This document shows, in pieces, positions 43,001-51,206 of a DNA stretch of 64,000 nucleotides (positions are counted from its first letter, which is position 1; each line of letters begins with the position of its first letter). The notes under the pieces were generated by a model. The model had not been told where the DNA came from. It did no database searches and was given only the letters and a program-made list of their open reading frames with translations. The translations under genes were made by a program, and so were the position numbers. Origin of the DNA: JBECKS01 sp964557005 (GTDB lineage Bacteria; Pseudomonadota; Gammaproteobacteria; Pseudomonadales; JBECKS01); the NCBI GenBank assembly GCA_964557005.1, contig CAZKYI010000001.1, positions 248,001 to 312,000 on the forward strand, in the 5' to 3' direction.

Positions 43001-45183
43001 ACATGGACATCGAAGCCCACTTCATCATACAGACCACCACTGTCGGTGACTCGAATAACAACATGATGGATTAATGGATCGTCAGTGGTGGGTGTCCAGC
43101 GAAAAACTCCGTTTATGTCGATGCTCATATCATCGAGCAGGGCGGATCGAATCGTCCATGTTGCGGTATCGCCATCATCAGGATCGGTTGAATCAATATC
43201 GATAGAAAACATGCTGTTTTCTGTGGCGGCCTGATCAGCAATCGTGCCTTCTGGTGCCTGGGGATTGGAAATTGAAGGAGCGAAGTTCTGGTCGGCAATA
43301 TTGATCGTGAGTATCTGATCGTCAAAGTCGCCATCGCTGTCGGTAATACGGGCAGTGAACTGTAAGGAATCTTCATTGTTTGCAGGTGTCCAGGTAATTT
43401 CGCCAGTAACCGGATCAAGGTTGAATGGATTGGTCGGTGCAGCGTTTGCAGGTTGCACAATGGGGGCTGATGAAATTGACCAGGTCCAGTTATCACCATC
43501 GATGTCGGCATCGGTGAAAGCCAGCGTTTGGCTGTATGTAACGGCCTGGGTTGCGCCGGCAAGCGTTGTGGTGGTAATGATGGGAGGATTGTCATCAATT
43601 GCCGTAACCACAATATTAACGCTGGTGGTGTCTGTACCCCCCAAGTTATCTGTTACGCGTATTGTCACGCTTTGAATCAGATTTGCTTCTGTTGTGGGTG
43701 TCCATGTGAGCACGCCTGTACTGCTATTGATGTTCATATCATCGGGTGGTGAAACAGGACTGATAATGCTCCAGACATGCGTGCTTGCATCGCCTGCACC
43801 AATATCAGCGTCAGTTGCATCAAGGTCGAGGCTAAACAGGGTACCTTCTGTTGCTGCTTGCTGGGGCATAACGCCAGGGGATTGTTCATTACTGATGATG
43901 GGGTTCGAATTATCCGGGTTGATGGTGAAGTTATAAATTTCTTCATCAAAGAGTCCCCCGCTATCAGTCACTCTGATGGTGACCGAATGTGGGCCTGCTT
44001 CACCTTCTACAGGGCTCCATGTGAATACTCCGCCAGATGTAATATTCATTTGTGGATCGCTTTTTGCCTGAATGCTCCAAACGTGTGAGCTACTGTCGCC
44101 AGCACCGACATCTGCATCGCTTGCAGTAAAGGCAATATTGTAGTTGGTCGTGTCTTCAGTTCCGTTAGCAATGCTTGCAGTGGTAATGACAGGGGTCTTG
44201 TTCGCGACAGAAGTTACGTTAATGGTGACGGGTAAAGTGTGAGTAATATTGGTATCAGCTGAGGAGTCCGTCACTTGAATGGTGAAAGTAGCCTGAGTAT
44301 TTCCTTCAGTTGGCGTCCAGCTAATTTGACCAGTGCCCGGGTTGATTGAAGGTGTATTCGCTGTGTTGCCGCCTGTGACTGTAGGTCCAACAGAAAAGGA
44401 GTAGGTTGGGGTGTCTATCGTGGCTGTTGTTGAGCCTGCTCCGTCCAGATCGGTTTTTGTGGGTGTCCATGTAAACAGGCTGGCTTCGGTGGCATTTCCG
44501 GGGCTGCCTGAAAGGGAGATTCCCTGATTACAGGTAATGATAAAGGTATTTTGATTGGATGCTTCCCCTGAACTTGTACCACCTGTATTAGTGCCTGAGA
44601 GGTAGTAGTTCCAGGTACTACCACAGGTCAAGCCAGAAATGGTTCTGCTTGCAGTGGTATTGGATGCACTGCCCCCACCACCTGACCCCGCAGGGCTGGT
44701 CACTGAAGAGTTAAGCCAGCCACCTGAAATTCGATAATAAGCGGTGAAAGTAGTATTCGCGCCATTTTCGTTAACCGTCCAGGAAAGGTCGCGCGAATAA
44801 CTGTTTGTACCATTTCGCACGGTGTTTGAGCTGCTTCCTGTGGCAATGTAGGGCGCTGCATACTCGCTCCAGCCATTGCTATTCCAGGTGGTTATATAAC
44901 TTGGGTTAGATGCTCCACCGGGTGGCATGGTGCCGTTTCCAACACGAGCGATGATATTTGCTTTGTTGGTAGCATTGTTGATAGTTGCATAATTGTTCCA
45001 ATAGGGAGTTTGCCCATAGCTAGAGTTATGACAGTCGGTACAGCCTTCACCTGACGGCCCAAAGAAGACATTCGCCATACCATCTGTTCCGTTATAGGTT
45101 CTTACAGCGCTTCCCACGGCCAGACTCGTTTGAGAGGACAACGAACAAATGATCAAAACAAGAAAATAAATAACTTTATACAT
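40084..45183 (-). CDS. Giant cadherin/Ig-repeat surface protein with N-terminal haem c
   Basis: A 1699-residue exported protein. After a signal peptide (about 1-22) comes a small cytochrome-like domain with CTDCH (48-52) and a possible methionine ligand in GTMPPGG (Met86). A fibronectin-like region (about 120-230) is followed by about eight Ig/cadherin-like repeats of about 100 residues, each ending in forms such as ISWTPTEG...FTIQVTDS or LTWTPTTE...VTIRVTDN. Then come thrombospondin-type-3 calcium repeats (DSDGDTIPDYEDNCP, DDDNDGISD), further beta domains and a C-terminal hydrophobic helix with a basic end, like a sorting tail. It is the first gene of the operon. It could be an adhesin that carries a haem, or a redox-active surface fibre. 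Confidence 0.9.
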   Translation of the reverse strand: MYKVIYFLVLIICSLSSQTSLAVGSAVRTYNGTDGMANVFFGPSGEGCTDCHNSSYGQTPYWNNYATINNATNKANIIARVGNGTMPPGGASNPSYITTWNSNGWSEYAAPYIATGSSSNTVRNGTNSYSRDLSWTVNENGANTTFTAYYRISGGWLNSSVTSPAGSGGGGSASNTTASRTISGLTCGSTWNYYLSGTNTGGTSSGEASNQNTFIITCNQGISLSGSPGNATEASLFTWTPTKTDLDGAGSTTATIDTPTYSFSVGPTVTGGNTANTPSINPGTGQISWTPTEGNTQATFTIQVTDSSADTNITHTLPVTINVTSVANKTPVITTASIANGTEDTTNYNIAFTASDADVGAGDSSSHVWSIQAKSDPQMNITSGGVFTWSPVEGEAGPHSVTIRVTDSGGLFDEEIYNFTINPDNSNPIISNEQSPGVMPQQAATEGTLFSLDLDATDADIGAGDASTHVWSIISPVSPPDDMNINSSTGVLTWTPTTEANLIQSVTIRVTDNLGGTDTTSVNIVVTAIDDNPPIITTTTLAGATQAVTYSQTLAFTDADIDGDNWTWSISSAPIVQPANAAPTNPFNLDPVTGEITWTPANNEDSLQFTARITDSDGDFDDQILTINIADQNFAPSISNPQAPEGTIADQAATENSMFSIDIDSTDPDDGDTATWTIRSALLDDMSIDINGVFRWTPTTDDPLIHHVVIRVTDSGGLYDEVGFDVHVTPVIDNPPVITTVQGDLPVNTLEDHETFSHVLTWIDADTSGDGWTWSLTARDDPAIAINPGTGEVTWSPVEGDGEIGSFSFTARVTDNGGFWDQITLTITVAEDNDAPTISGKPIAAQAATEDVLFSIDLDRTDPDVNDTQSWAITSPLSLPDDMAIDNNGVLSWTPSEGIDRVQVVTVEVTDEGGLSDSHSFSIHVTAVNDAPVFDAPIPDGMSVEEHSTFTHTIDYVSDSDPQDNPFNEHHTFAITHISPTPNSAGPQISNTGVISWTPGNNDARTVDANASEQSYTIEVTIADGGEDGQGPAVASFILLVTLLDSDGDTIPDYEDNCPTDANTLQENFDGDAQGDICDPDDDNDGISDIAENYHPELNPFDNTDAAGDIDGDGLTNLEEFNICTGGDIYSLDTCENMRIDSVPPVIAHNGDFNLIAAGYTTFVDFKAYAVDGNDGAVEIYSNTTNKHFRPGDHVVIWSAEDGIPNIAQVEQHITIHPLVSLGGSQLLAEGSSTEVAIHVSGDIPADDFPLIITYSVSGSASSPSDFTITPASPIVINDMNDLQNGKFILTVNSVNDGIGEGNENLIISLNSLSAGPAFGQNTAHEIILVEGQVAPTLNLTAQQNGIETRYLFGDQGSVTVSANANDGNGDSLTYDWSASDAALAGVAAGDDFTISNPLALSSSNLPASYQVVVTVSDGTHNVTQSMTLMYMADVLSLTSVDTDGDGINDDIEGLGDSDGDGIPDYLDAYDNPPNLLYAGNNQLTNEAPDFIEVESGYQIQLGQYGLANNEQSPNLNSTDLKNLGVTIKDVGFVPFGNLYEFVITGLSPAKPDVRVVIPLGFNIPPGAVYRKFDGEQWFTYIEDGLNSISSASSDENGCPAPGHEAYQAGLLPFRDCIQLQISDGGGNDIDGSMNGTIVDPGGLALPDNAQIFEPDNTPDESSLFGSGGPSSSGKIPLSILFGLILLSLYRWRGHSSKP

Positions 45184-45350
45184 GGTTTATTGTTTTTATG
45201 TTTCAGTAAAAAGAATCCTGAATTGAGGTAAATCCCTGGACAGCAAACCAAAAGACCTCGGTAGTATTCTTTCACAAAGCCTTGAAAATAACGATACAAT
45301 GCAAACACTTCTTTACTCGTAAAGTGAAAAGCGCCATTTAGGAAAGTGAT

Positions 45351-46088
45351 ATGAACAACAATCTACGCGATTTGATTGCCAGGGAAGAAAGCAGAAGGGA
45401 ATTCATTAAACTTGCGATAGAAACAGGGTTATTTGTGGGTTTGGCTGGTTCGCCTCTGGCGTATGCAGTGGGCGGTGATGTGCCGCGTAAATTGGGGGAA
45501 GGCGAGTCGATTTATAAATTAAAAGGCAAGGTGAGTGTCGATGCCCGCATGGCAGATACAAGCACAGTGATTCAGGCAAATTCACTGGTTAAAACCGGTT
45601 CCAACAGTTTGATTATTTTCAGAGTGGGTTCAGATGCACACATTTTGCGTGAAAACAGTGTGTTGCAGCTTGAAGGTGAAAACTTCATAGAGGAAGGTTT
45701 GCGTTTGGTGACAGGAAAATTGTTATCTGTGTTTGGTGCCCGCCCTCAAGGCAAGACCCATCAGGTGCGTACCACAACAGCAACGATTGGTATTCGTGGA
45801 ACAGGGGTTTATACCGAATCTGAACAGGATCACAGTTACGTGTGCACCTGCTACGGCGTGGTTGATATTCATTCGGACAAGGATCCTCGCAGCAAGGAAA
45901 GAATCGTAGCGACACACCATGATGCACCTCGCTATATTCTGGCAGAGGGCAAACAAGGAAAACTCATTGAACCAGCGCCTATGAAAAACCATGATGACGA
46001 AGAATTGATGCTGGTAGAAACTTTGGTCGGTCGTACAACGCCATTTTCCGGGATACGATCGTACACCAAGCCAAGAAAGTCTTACTAA
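45351..46088 (+). CDS. Tat-exported FecR-domain protein
   Basis: A 245-residue protein. The twin-arginine motif SRREFIK (about residues 14-20) precedes a hydrophobic stretch and an AYA cleavage site, so it should leave through the Tat system. The mature part holds a FecR domain: GKVSVDARMAD, SLVKTGSNSLIIFRVGSDAHILREN and TTTATIGIRGTGVYTE, the usual signature. A CTCYGVVDIH segment with two cysteines follows. AGGAAAG lies before the ATG. Its stop is 14 bases before the cyclase gene; pairs of FecR-domain and CHASE2-cyclase genes are frequent in proteobacteria. It diverges from the haem/barrel operon, whose promoter shares the same 167 bases. Confidence 0.9.
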   Translation: MNNNLRDLIAREESRREFIKLAIETGLFVGLAGSPLAYAVGGDVPRKLGEGESIYKLKGKVSVDARMADTSTVIQANSLVKTGSNSLIIFRVGSDAHILRENSVLQLEGENFIEEGLRLVTGKLLSVFGARPQGKTHQVRTTTATIGIRGTGVYTESEQDHSYVCTCYGVVDIHSDKDPRSKERIVATHHDAPRYILAEGKQGKLIEPAPMKNHDDEELMLVETLVGRTTPFSGIRSYTKPRKSY

Positions 46089-46102
46089 AAACAAAAATAA
46101 CC

Positions 46103-48301
46103 ATGAATAAACGTGCCTTGCCACGAGTTTTGATTGAGCTGGTGGTTTTGATTTTTTTTCTACTTCACGTCTCTACGGCGATACGCCTTCCACTCATCAG
46201 TTATCTTGAAAATTTTTCTTACGATGCCCGTATAACATTCACCATGCCCAATACGCGCAGTGATGATGTAGTGATTGCAGATATTGACGAGAAAAGCCTT
46301 GAAGCATTGGGAAGGTGGCCGTGGAGCAGAAATATCCTCGCGCAACTGGTGGATACCTTGTTTGATTATTATGAAATCAACGTGATGAGTTTCGACATGG
46401 TGTTTGCCGAGAAAGATGACAGCAGTGGTTTGCGTTTGTTACAGGAACTTGCCAAGGGAGAGCTGAAAGATAATCAGGCATTCTTGCACAGCTACAAAAA
46501 ATATCAGAATCAGTTAATGTTTGATGAGCAATTTGCAAGCAGTTTGCAAAACCGTAATACCGTATTGGGTTTTTTCTTTGAAAATGGCATTGCTGTGAAT
46601 GCCATACCACATTCGGCAGGTGAGTTTGATCAGGAACTGGTGGCACAGTTCAATATTCCACATGCGCGTGGTTATGTCGGGAATCTCGATGTGCTTAAAG
46701 AGTCTGCCTTGAGTTCCGGTTATTTTGATAATGCCTCACTTGATGAAGATGGCGTGTTCAGAAAAGTTCCGGTTTTGCAGGAATATCAAGGGCAGCTTTT
46801 TTCTTCTTTGGCTTTGGAAACTGCGCGTATTGCTTTGGGTGCGCCAGAGATGCAGTTTGTGATCAAGGACGTTGATGGGCATTTAACCATCACAGATTTT
46901 TATTTAGGGTCTGTCAGAATTCCTTTGGATGTGAATGGGAATGTTCTGGTGCCTTATCGCGGACGTGCAGGCAGTTTCCCCTATGTTTCGATTGTGGATT
47001 TGCTCAACAAGGAAATACCCAAAGAACAGTTGCAAGGCAGAGTGGTTTTATTGGGAACGTCGGCAGCAGGGCTTCTGGATTTGCGCTCAACGCCAGTGGG
47101 TAATGCCTACCCGGGAGTGGAAGTTCACGCCAATATCATTTCCGGAATTTTAAATCAGTCGTTGCGTGTCTTGCCTGATTACACCATCGGCCTTGAAGTC
47201 ATAAGTGTATTATTGTTAGGTCTTTTGATGATGCTGGTTCAGCCAAAATTGAGCCCGGGCTGGAATATTATTTTTTTGTTAAGTTGTGTGCTCACGATAG
47301 TGTCCATCAACCTGTATTTCTGGAGCATCGGAATTGTGATGCCAATCGCTGCCGAGCTAACAGTGTTGGTGTTGTTGTTTCTGGTTCACATGTCTTACGG
47401 TTATTTATTTGAATTCAGAGGCAAACAGCAAATTACCAAACAGTTTGGTCAATATGTTCCACCCGAAATTGTTGGTGAGTTGTTGCAAAATTCAGATGCC
47501 ATGAGTTTTGAAGGCAAAACCAAAGAGCTCACCGTATTATTTTCCGACGTGAGGGGATTTACCTCAATCTCTGAGGCTTTGCAGGCGCGTGAATTGGCAG
47601 AGTTGATGAACCAATATCTCACGCCCATGACTGCGGTGATCCATGAGAAGCGCGGCACCATTGACAAGTATATGGGGGACGCAATTATGGCGTTCTGGGG
47701 CGCACCTCTTGATGAACCCAAACATGCTTTGTTGGCATTGGAAGCCTCGATGGATATGTTGAATCGCCTCAAAAAGATGAATGAGGATTTTCGCGAGAAA
47801 GGTTGGCCAGAGGTAAAAATCGGCATTGGTTTGAATACGGGTGTGATGAGCGTTGGCAACATGGGTTCTGATTTTCGCATGGCCTATACGGTTATGGGCG
47901 ATGCAGTGAATCTGGGTTCGCGTCTGGAAAGTTTGACCAAACAATATGGCGTATCAATGATTGTGAGCGAATTTACGGCGAAAGTGGTTCCGGAGTTTGC
48001 CTATCTGGAGCTCGACAGAGTGTTGGTCAAAGGCAAGCTTGAGCCAGTCACCATTCTGCAACCCTTGTGCAGGTTTGAACAATTAACAGACAGGCAAAAA
48101 ACGCTGTTAGCAAAGTATCAAAAAGCGATGGAATTTTACCGTGCCCGGAACTGGGCAGATGCAAAGATGTACTTCATTGAGTTGGCAGCAGAAGATGGTG
48201 AGCGCTTGATTTACAAAATTTATCTGGAGCGCATTGCTATTTTTGAAACAGAGCCACCCGCCAAAGATTGGGATGGTGTGTTTACGCATACATCTAAATA
48301 A
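46103..48301 (+). CDS. CHASE2-domain class III adenylate/guanylate cyclase
   Basis: A 732-residue inner-membrane cyclase. An N-terminal helix (about 8-28) leads into a periplasmic CHASE2 domain (about 30-350) with IADIDEKSLEALGRWPWSR; three membrane helices (about 350-430) follow, then the class III catalytic domain. Metal-binding aspartates lie in LFSDVRGFT and KYMGDAIMAFWGAP, and the TVMGDAVNLGSRLE segment holds the transition-state residues. A C-terminal segment of about 70 helical residues is extra. It should make cAMP or cGMP in response to an envelope signal. The FecR-domain protein 14 bases upstream is the likely regulator. No clear ribosome site precedes the ATG, suggesting translational coupling. 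Confidence 0.93.
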   Translation: MNKRALPRVLIELVVLIFFLLHVSTAIRLPLISYLENFSYDARITFTMPNTRSDDVVIADIDEKSLEALGRWPWSRNILAQLVDTLFDYYEINVMSFDMVFAEKDDSSGLRLLQELAKGELKDNQAFLHSYKKYQNQLMFDEQFASSLQNRNTVLGFFFENGIAVNAIPHSAGEFDQELVAQFNIPHARGYVGNLDVLKESALSSGYFDNASLDEDGVFRKVPVLQEYQGQLFSSLALETARIALGAPEMQFVIKDVDGHLTITDFYLGSVRIPLDVNGNVLVPYRGRAGSFPYVSIVDLLNKEIPKEQLQGRVVLLGTSAAGLLDLRSTPVGNAYPGVEVHANIISGILNQSLRVLPDYTIGLEVISVLLLGLLMMLVQPKLSPGWNIIFLLSCVLTIVSINLYFWSIGIVMPIAAELTVLVLLFLVHMSYGYLFEFRGKQQITKQFGQYVPPEIVGELLQNSDAMSFEGKTKELTVLFSDVRGFTSISEALQARELAELMNQYLTPMTAVIHEKRGTIDKYMGDAIMAFWGAPLDEPKHALLALEASMDMLNRLKKMNEDFREKGWPEVKIGIGLNTGVMSVGNMGSDFRMAYTVMGDAVNLGSRLESLTKQYGVSMIVSEFTAKVVPEFAYLELDRVLVKGKLEPVTILQPLCRFEQLTDRQKTLLAKYQKAMEFYRARNWADAKMYFIELAAEDGERLIYKIYLERIAIFETEPPAKDWDGVFTHTSK

Positions 48302-48321
48302 GCAGGAAAGTGCGGAGAGAG

Positions 48322-48669
48322 TCAGCCGCCCGCTAATTTGACTTTGCGCCCCTGTTTTTCCAGCCACGCCTTGAGGGTGTCGCGATGATTTCCCTGAATT
48401 TCAACGATGCCATCTTTGAGCGCACCGCCACAATTACAGGTTTGTTTGAGTGTTTTGGTGAGTGCTTTCAGTTCTGCTTCTGTGCCACCCAAACCTTCAA
48501 TCAGGGTAACACCTTTTCCTTTTCGGCCTTTGGTTTCCAGGCGTAATTTGATGATTTCCTGAGCGGGGTAAACGAGGTTGTCAGCACAGCGACAGTGTTG
48601 CAGTGCCTGTTTGCAATCAGGACAAACTCTGCCCTGATCGGTTGAGTAAACCAGTGATGAGGAAGACAT
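48322..48669 (-). CDS. yciH: SUI1/YciH-family translation initiation factor-like protein
   Basis: A 115-residue protein. The C-terminal SUI1 domain (about 45-115) carries LRLETKGRKGKGVTLIEGL, the usual basic loop, and CGGALKDGIVEIQGNHRDTLKAWLEKQG; the N-terminal part has CPDC and CRC, a possible zinc knuckle. It resembles eukaryotic eIF1, and the E. coli homologue affects initiation fidelity in vitro. The ATG overlaps the upstream outer-membrane gene's TGA by one base (TGATG), so translation is coupled; this pairing is unusual in function and may be chance. Its 3' end faces the cyclase gene. Confidence 0.93.
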   Translation of the reverse strand: MSSSSLVYSTDQGRVCPDCKQALQHCRCADNLVYPAQEIIKLRLETKGRKGKGVTLIEGLGGTEAELKALTKTLKQTCNCGGALKDGIVEIQGNHRDTLKAWLEKQGRKVKLAGG

Positions 48670-49319
48670 CAATCTTTGACAACACGAATCAGTTTGATGG
48701 AAAAACCTTGCAGCGCATCGCTGGTACTGATGAAGCTCAACCCGCCAGCCACGTGCCAGTTATTTTTAATTTCTTTTTGTACTTCCAAAGCCAGCGAGAG
48801 ATTGCCGCTGCTTTCTGTGTAGTTGAGTGATTGTTCGGGTTTACCCAGCAAATCAAGTGTGCCCTCGGTTTCAGAGCGCATCAGAAGTGCGCCGATGGAA
48901 GCTTTTGCAACAAAATGCTCGAAGGGATAACGATAGTACACACTGGAACCAAGACCTAAGTGGCTTTGTTCGCCAGACAGCGTGCCAACATTGCTTCCGC
49001 CTACGGTTCCTTCAAATTCATAGCTGCCAAACCACGCAAGCGAAAATTCCAGCCCCAAAGTATCGTTGTAGGGCAGGCCGAAGAAGGCATTAAAACCCGT
49101 TTGGCTATCCTCAAAATCACTTTCAATATTCAGGCTGCCTGTTTTAAAGCGGCTATCGGCATCGAGTGTGTAGCGCGTAATGCCCACCCCATAGTAAACA
49201 GGTTGATTGGTAAAGCCTTCGGTGAAACTGAAATCGAGCGCGAAGCTTGCCGTGCTTGCACACAAACCCAGCAGAGCACTGATTCCCCACGTTAAATATG
49301 GAAAGGTGATTCTGGCCAT
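48669..49319 (-). CDS. Small outer-membrane beta-barrel protein (OmpW/OmpA-like)
   Basis: A 216-residue protein with a signal peptide ending near ASFALDFSF. Eight or so amphipathic strands follow (VYYGVGITRYTLD, FNAFFGLPY, LGLEFSLAWFGSYEF, LGLGSSVYYRYPFE), which resemble the membrane domain of OmpA/OmpW-like porins. The open frame extends 133 codons further back over the flavin reductase region; the start is placed at the ATG at 49319 because the signal peptide begins there. The C-terminus (IKLIRVVKD) lacks an aromatic residue at the very end, which is less usual. It is followed by yciH with a one-base overlap. Confidence 0.87.
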   Translation of the reverse strand: MARITFPYLTWGISALLGLCASTASFALDFSFTEGFTNQPVYYGVGITRYTLDADSRFKTGSLNIESDFEDSQTGFNAFFGLPYNDTLGLEFSLAWFGSYEFEGTVGGSNVGTLSGEQSHLGLGSSVYYRYPFEHFVAKASIGALLMRSETEGTLDLLGKPEQSLNYTESSGNLSLALEVQKEIKNNWHVAGGLSFISTSDALQGFSIKLIRVVKD

Positions 49320-49359
49320 TGGAAGGTTCCCGAATAAGCGTTCGCCTGATAATACGGAA

Positions 49360-49833
49360 TTATTGGAGTGACTGATACTTCCCTTGAGCAAACAACAGGG
49401 GTTCTCCACCTCTGTCCTCGAAGTGGGTGACCTTACCGACAAAAATGATGTGGTCGCCGCCATCGAATCGTTCGCAGGTATCACAGTCGAAATGTACGAG
49501 GCTGTCTGGAACATACTTGCAGCCGTTGGCACTGCGTGGCCAATCGTAGCCATCAAGACTGTGCTCTTCCTTTTTGGAAAACTGGTTGCTGAGCGCCTGC
49601 TGATTTTTATTGAGAATATTGACGGTAAAACAGGGGGTATCGATAAACGTATCAAACAAATCGGAATTACGGTTGATGCTCCACAGCACCAGAGGTGGAT
49701 CGAGTGACACCGAAGCAAAGGAATTGATGGTCAGGCCGAGGTCACCACCCGTTTTGCAATCCACCGTAATAATTGCCACGCCAGTGGCAAAATTTCCCAG
49801 GCTGTTACGAAATGCTTTTTGATCAAAACTCAT
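49360..49833 (-). CDS. Flavin reductase-domain protein
   Basis: A 157-residue protein filled by one flavin-reductase-like (FMN-binding split barrel) domain. Family motifs are FRNSLGNFATGVAIITV, LGLTINSFASVSLDPPLVLWSI and FTVNILNKNQQALSNQFS, followed by DHIIFVGKVTHFEDRGGEPLLF. It probably reduces FMN or FAD with NAD(P)H for a two-component monooxygenase, but no oxygenase is adjacent. The start is placed at the ATG at 49833 with AGGATGAG upstream. It lies 40 bases before the outer-membrane gene on the same strand. Confidence 0.93.
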   Translation of the reverse strand: MSFDQKAFRNSLGNFATGVAIITVDCKTGGDLGLTINSFASVSLDPPLVLWSINRNSDLFDTFIDTPCFTVNILNKNQQALSNQFSKKEEHSLDGYDWPRSANGCKYVPDSLVHFDCDTCERFDGGDHIIFVGKVTHFEDRGGEPLLFAQGKYQSLQ

Positions 49834-49922
49834 GGTCTCATCCTGTATTCGATTCAAGCTATGACGGGAAGGATTATCCCTGATGCGTGAATTTTTAAAT
49901 CATCTATTTGAGTGGCGCACCT

Positions 49923-51200
49923 TTAATCCCTGTATTTGGGTCTTAAATTCATAATTGGCGCTTCAATGAACAGATAAGTGAAGATGGCAATGATGCTTGC
50001 CAACAGAATGCTCAACAGTACCGCCAGCGCAAACCATGCCTCATAGTTCGCCATGTAATCAATGCCAAACAGTCGAAAGTTGTAGTTCATGTTTTTCAGT
50101 ACAAAACCTACCGCGACATAATGAAAAAGATACATGGAATAGAGTAAATGCCCGAAAGGGTGAAACAGTTTTGAAGACATCACGCGATTGAAACGGGCAG
50201 CATTTTTGCTTTCAAACAAACCGCAAAACAACATCCACCCTGCACAAAAACACACCAGCGTTGAACGGCTGATGTTGAGCACAATCACCAGCCAGTGCGG
50301 TAATTCAAAATCGGCTTTTAATACCGGCAGTGTAAACAGCGCGAGCGCCAGAGCCATTGCAAAAACGGTTATCCAAAAGGCATAAGAAGTTTGCAGGAAT
50401 TGTTGGCAGGCTTCATTTCTATAACGGTAAACATAGGCAACCAGCAAGCCCGGAATAAACGCACCGAAGCGTGTGTAAAGATTGTCATACACCACCACAA
50501 AGGCATGGCCAAAATTTTCGCGATTAAAAATAATGCCTTGAATGGTTTCTGTGCTGAGAATGGGGTCGGTGAGTATCACCAAGGCTCTGATGAGCAATGA
50601 CAGTACAGTCAAAGCTGCCAGATGGTAAAAAGGGTGAGCCGTTCTTAATAGAATAAAAATCAAATAAAACGGCAGTAATAAATAAAATTGTTCTTCAACC
50701 GCCAAACTCCAGGTATAGGGAAGTGCATAGCGCTCAAAGTCGTCAAAAAAATTCTGGATATAAAAAAAGTTTGGCCAAATCAGTTTATGGTCAGGAGCAA
50801 CCATGCTGTAGCCAATTAAAGTCAGAAAATACAGAGGTGTCAGTCGCATCAGGCGGCTGAAATAAAATAATTTAACGGGAAGCTTCCCTGTTTGCTGATG
50901 TTGCTTCATCAGAATGTTACCCATCAAAAAGGCACTCACCATCAGAAAGCCATCGACGGCCACATCACCATTTGCTACCCAATGAAAATAGACAGGCACT
51001 TCCATAATCATCTTCGCCCATTGTTCCATGCCGAAATATTGCTGCGGCAACATCACGCAATGACCAAGAATCACCCAGAAAATGCCAATGGCACGGTAGC
51101 CGTCCAGAAAAGCCCAGCGTTGGTTTTCCCTGATAAATAAAGTACGAAGATTTTTTTTGAGTGACCAGGCTTCAAGCAGTGTTTTGTGAAGGGTAAACAC
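49923..51200 (-). CDS. Acyltransferase-3 family membrane protein (copy 2)
   Basis: A 425-residue integral membrane protein with about ten helices. The family start is RWAFLDGYRAIGIFWVILGHCVM, where the histidine in GHC is the expected catalytic residue; WSLAVEEQFYLLLPF is the second signature, and the C-terminus has HPFGHLLYSMYLFHYVAVG. Members transfer acyl groups to sugars of cell-surface polysaccharides or lipids. It shares length and motifs with the gene 6 bases upstream, so the two are a tandem duplication. The acceptor is unknown; no glycan cluster lies near. Confidence 0.93.
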   Translation of the reverse strand: MFTLHKTLLEAWSLKKNLRTLFIRENQRWAFLDGYRAIGIFWVILGHCVMLPQQYFGMEQWAKMIMEVPVYFHWVANGDVAVDGFLMVSAFLMGNILMKQHQQTGKLPVKLFYFSRLMRLTPLYFLTLIGYSMVAPDHKLIWPNFFYIQNFFDDFERYALPYTWSLAVEEQFYLLLPFYLIFILLRTAHPFYHLAALTVLSLLIRALVILTDPILSTETIQGIIFNRENFGHAFVVVYDNLYTRFGAFIPGLLVAYVYRYRNEACQQFLQTSYAFWITVFAMALALALFTLPVLKADFELPHWLVIVLNISRSTLVCFCAGWMLFCGLFESKNAARFNRVMSSKLFHPFGHLLYSMYLFHYVAVGFVLKNMNYNFRLFGIDYMANYEAWFALAVLLSILLASIIAIFTYLFIEAPIMNLRPKYRD

Positions 51201-51206
51201 GAGGAG

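Noticed and set aside
43125..43613. 162-codon open frame on the minus strand inside the giant surface gene
   Set aside because: It is another frame of a repetitive, strongly supported gene; it has no ribosome site and a low-complexity translation.
49320..49718. Upstream extension of the outer-membrane gene by 133 codons
   Set aside because: The extension is antisense-like to nothing useful and overlaps the flavin reductase gene in another frame; the signal peptide begins at 49319.
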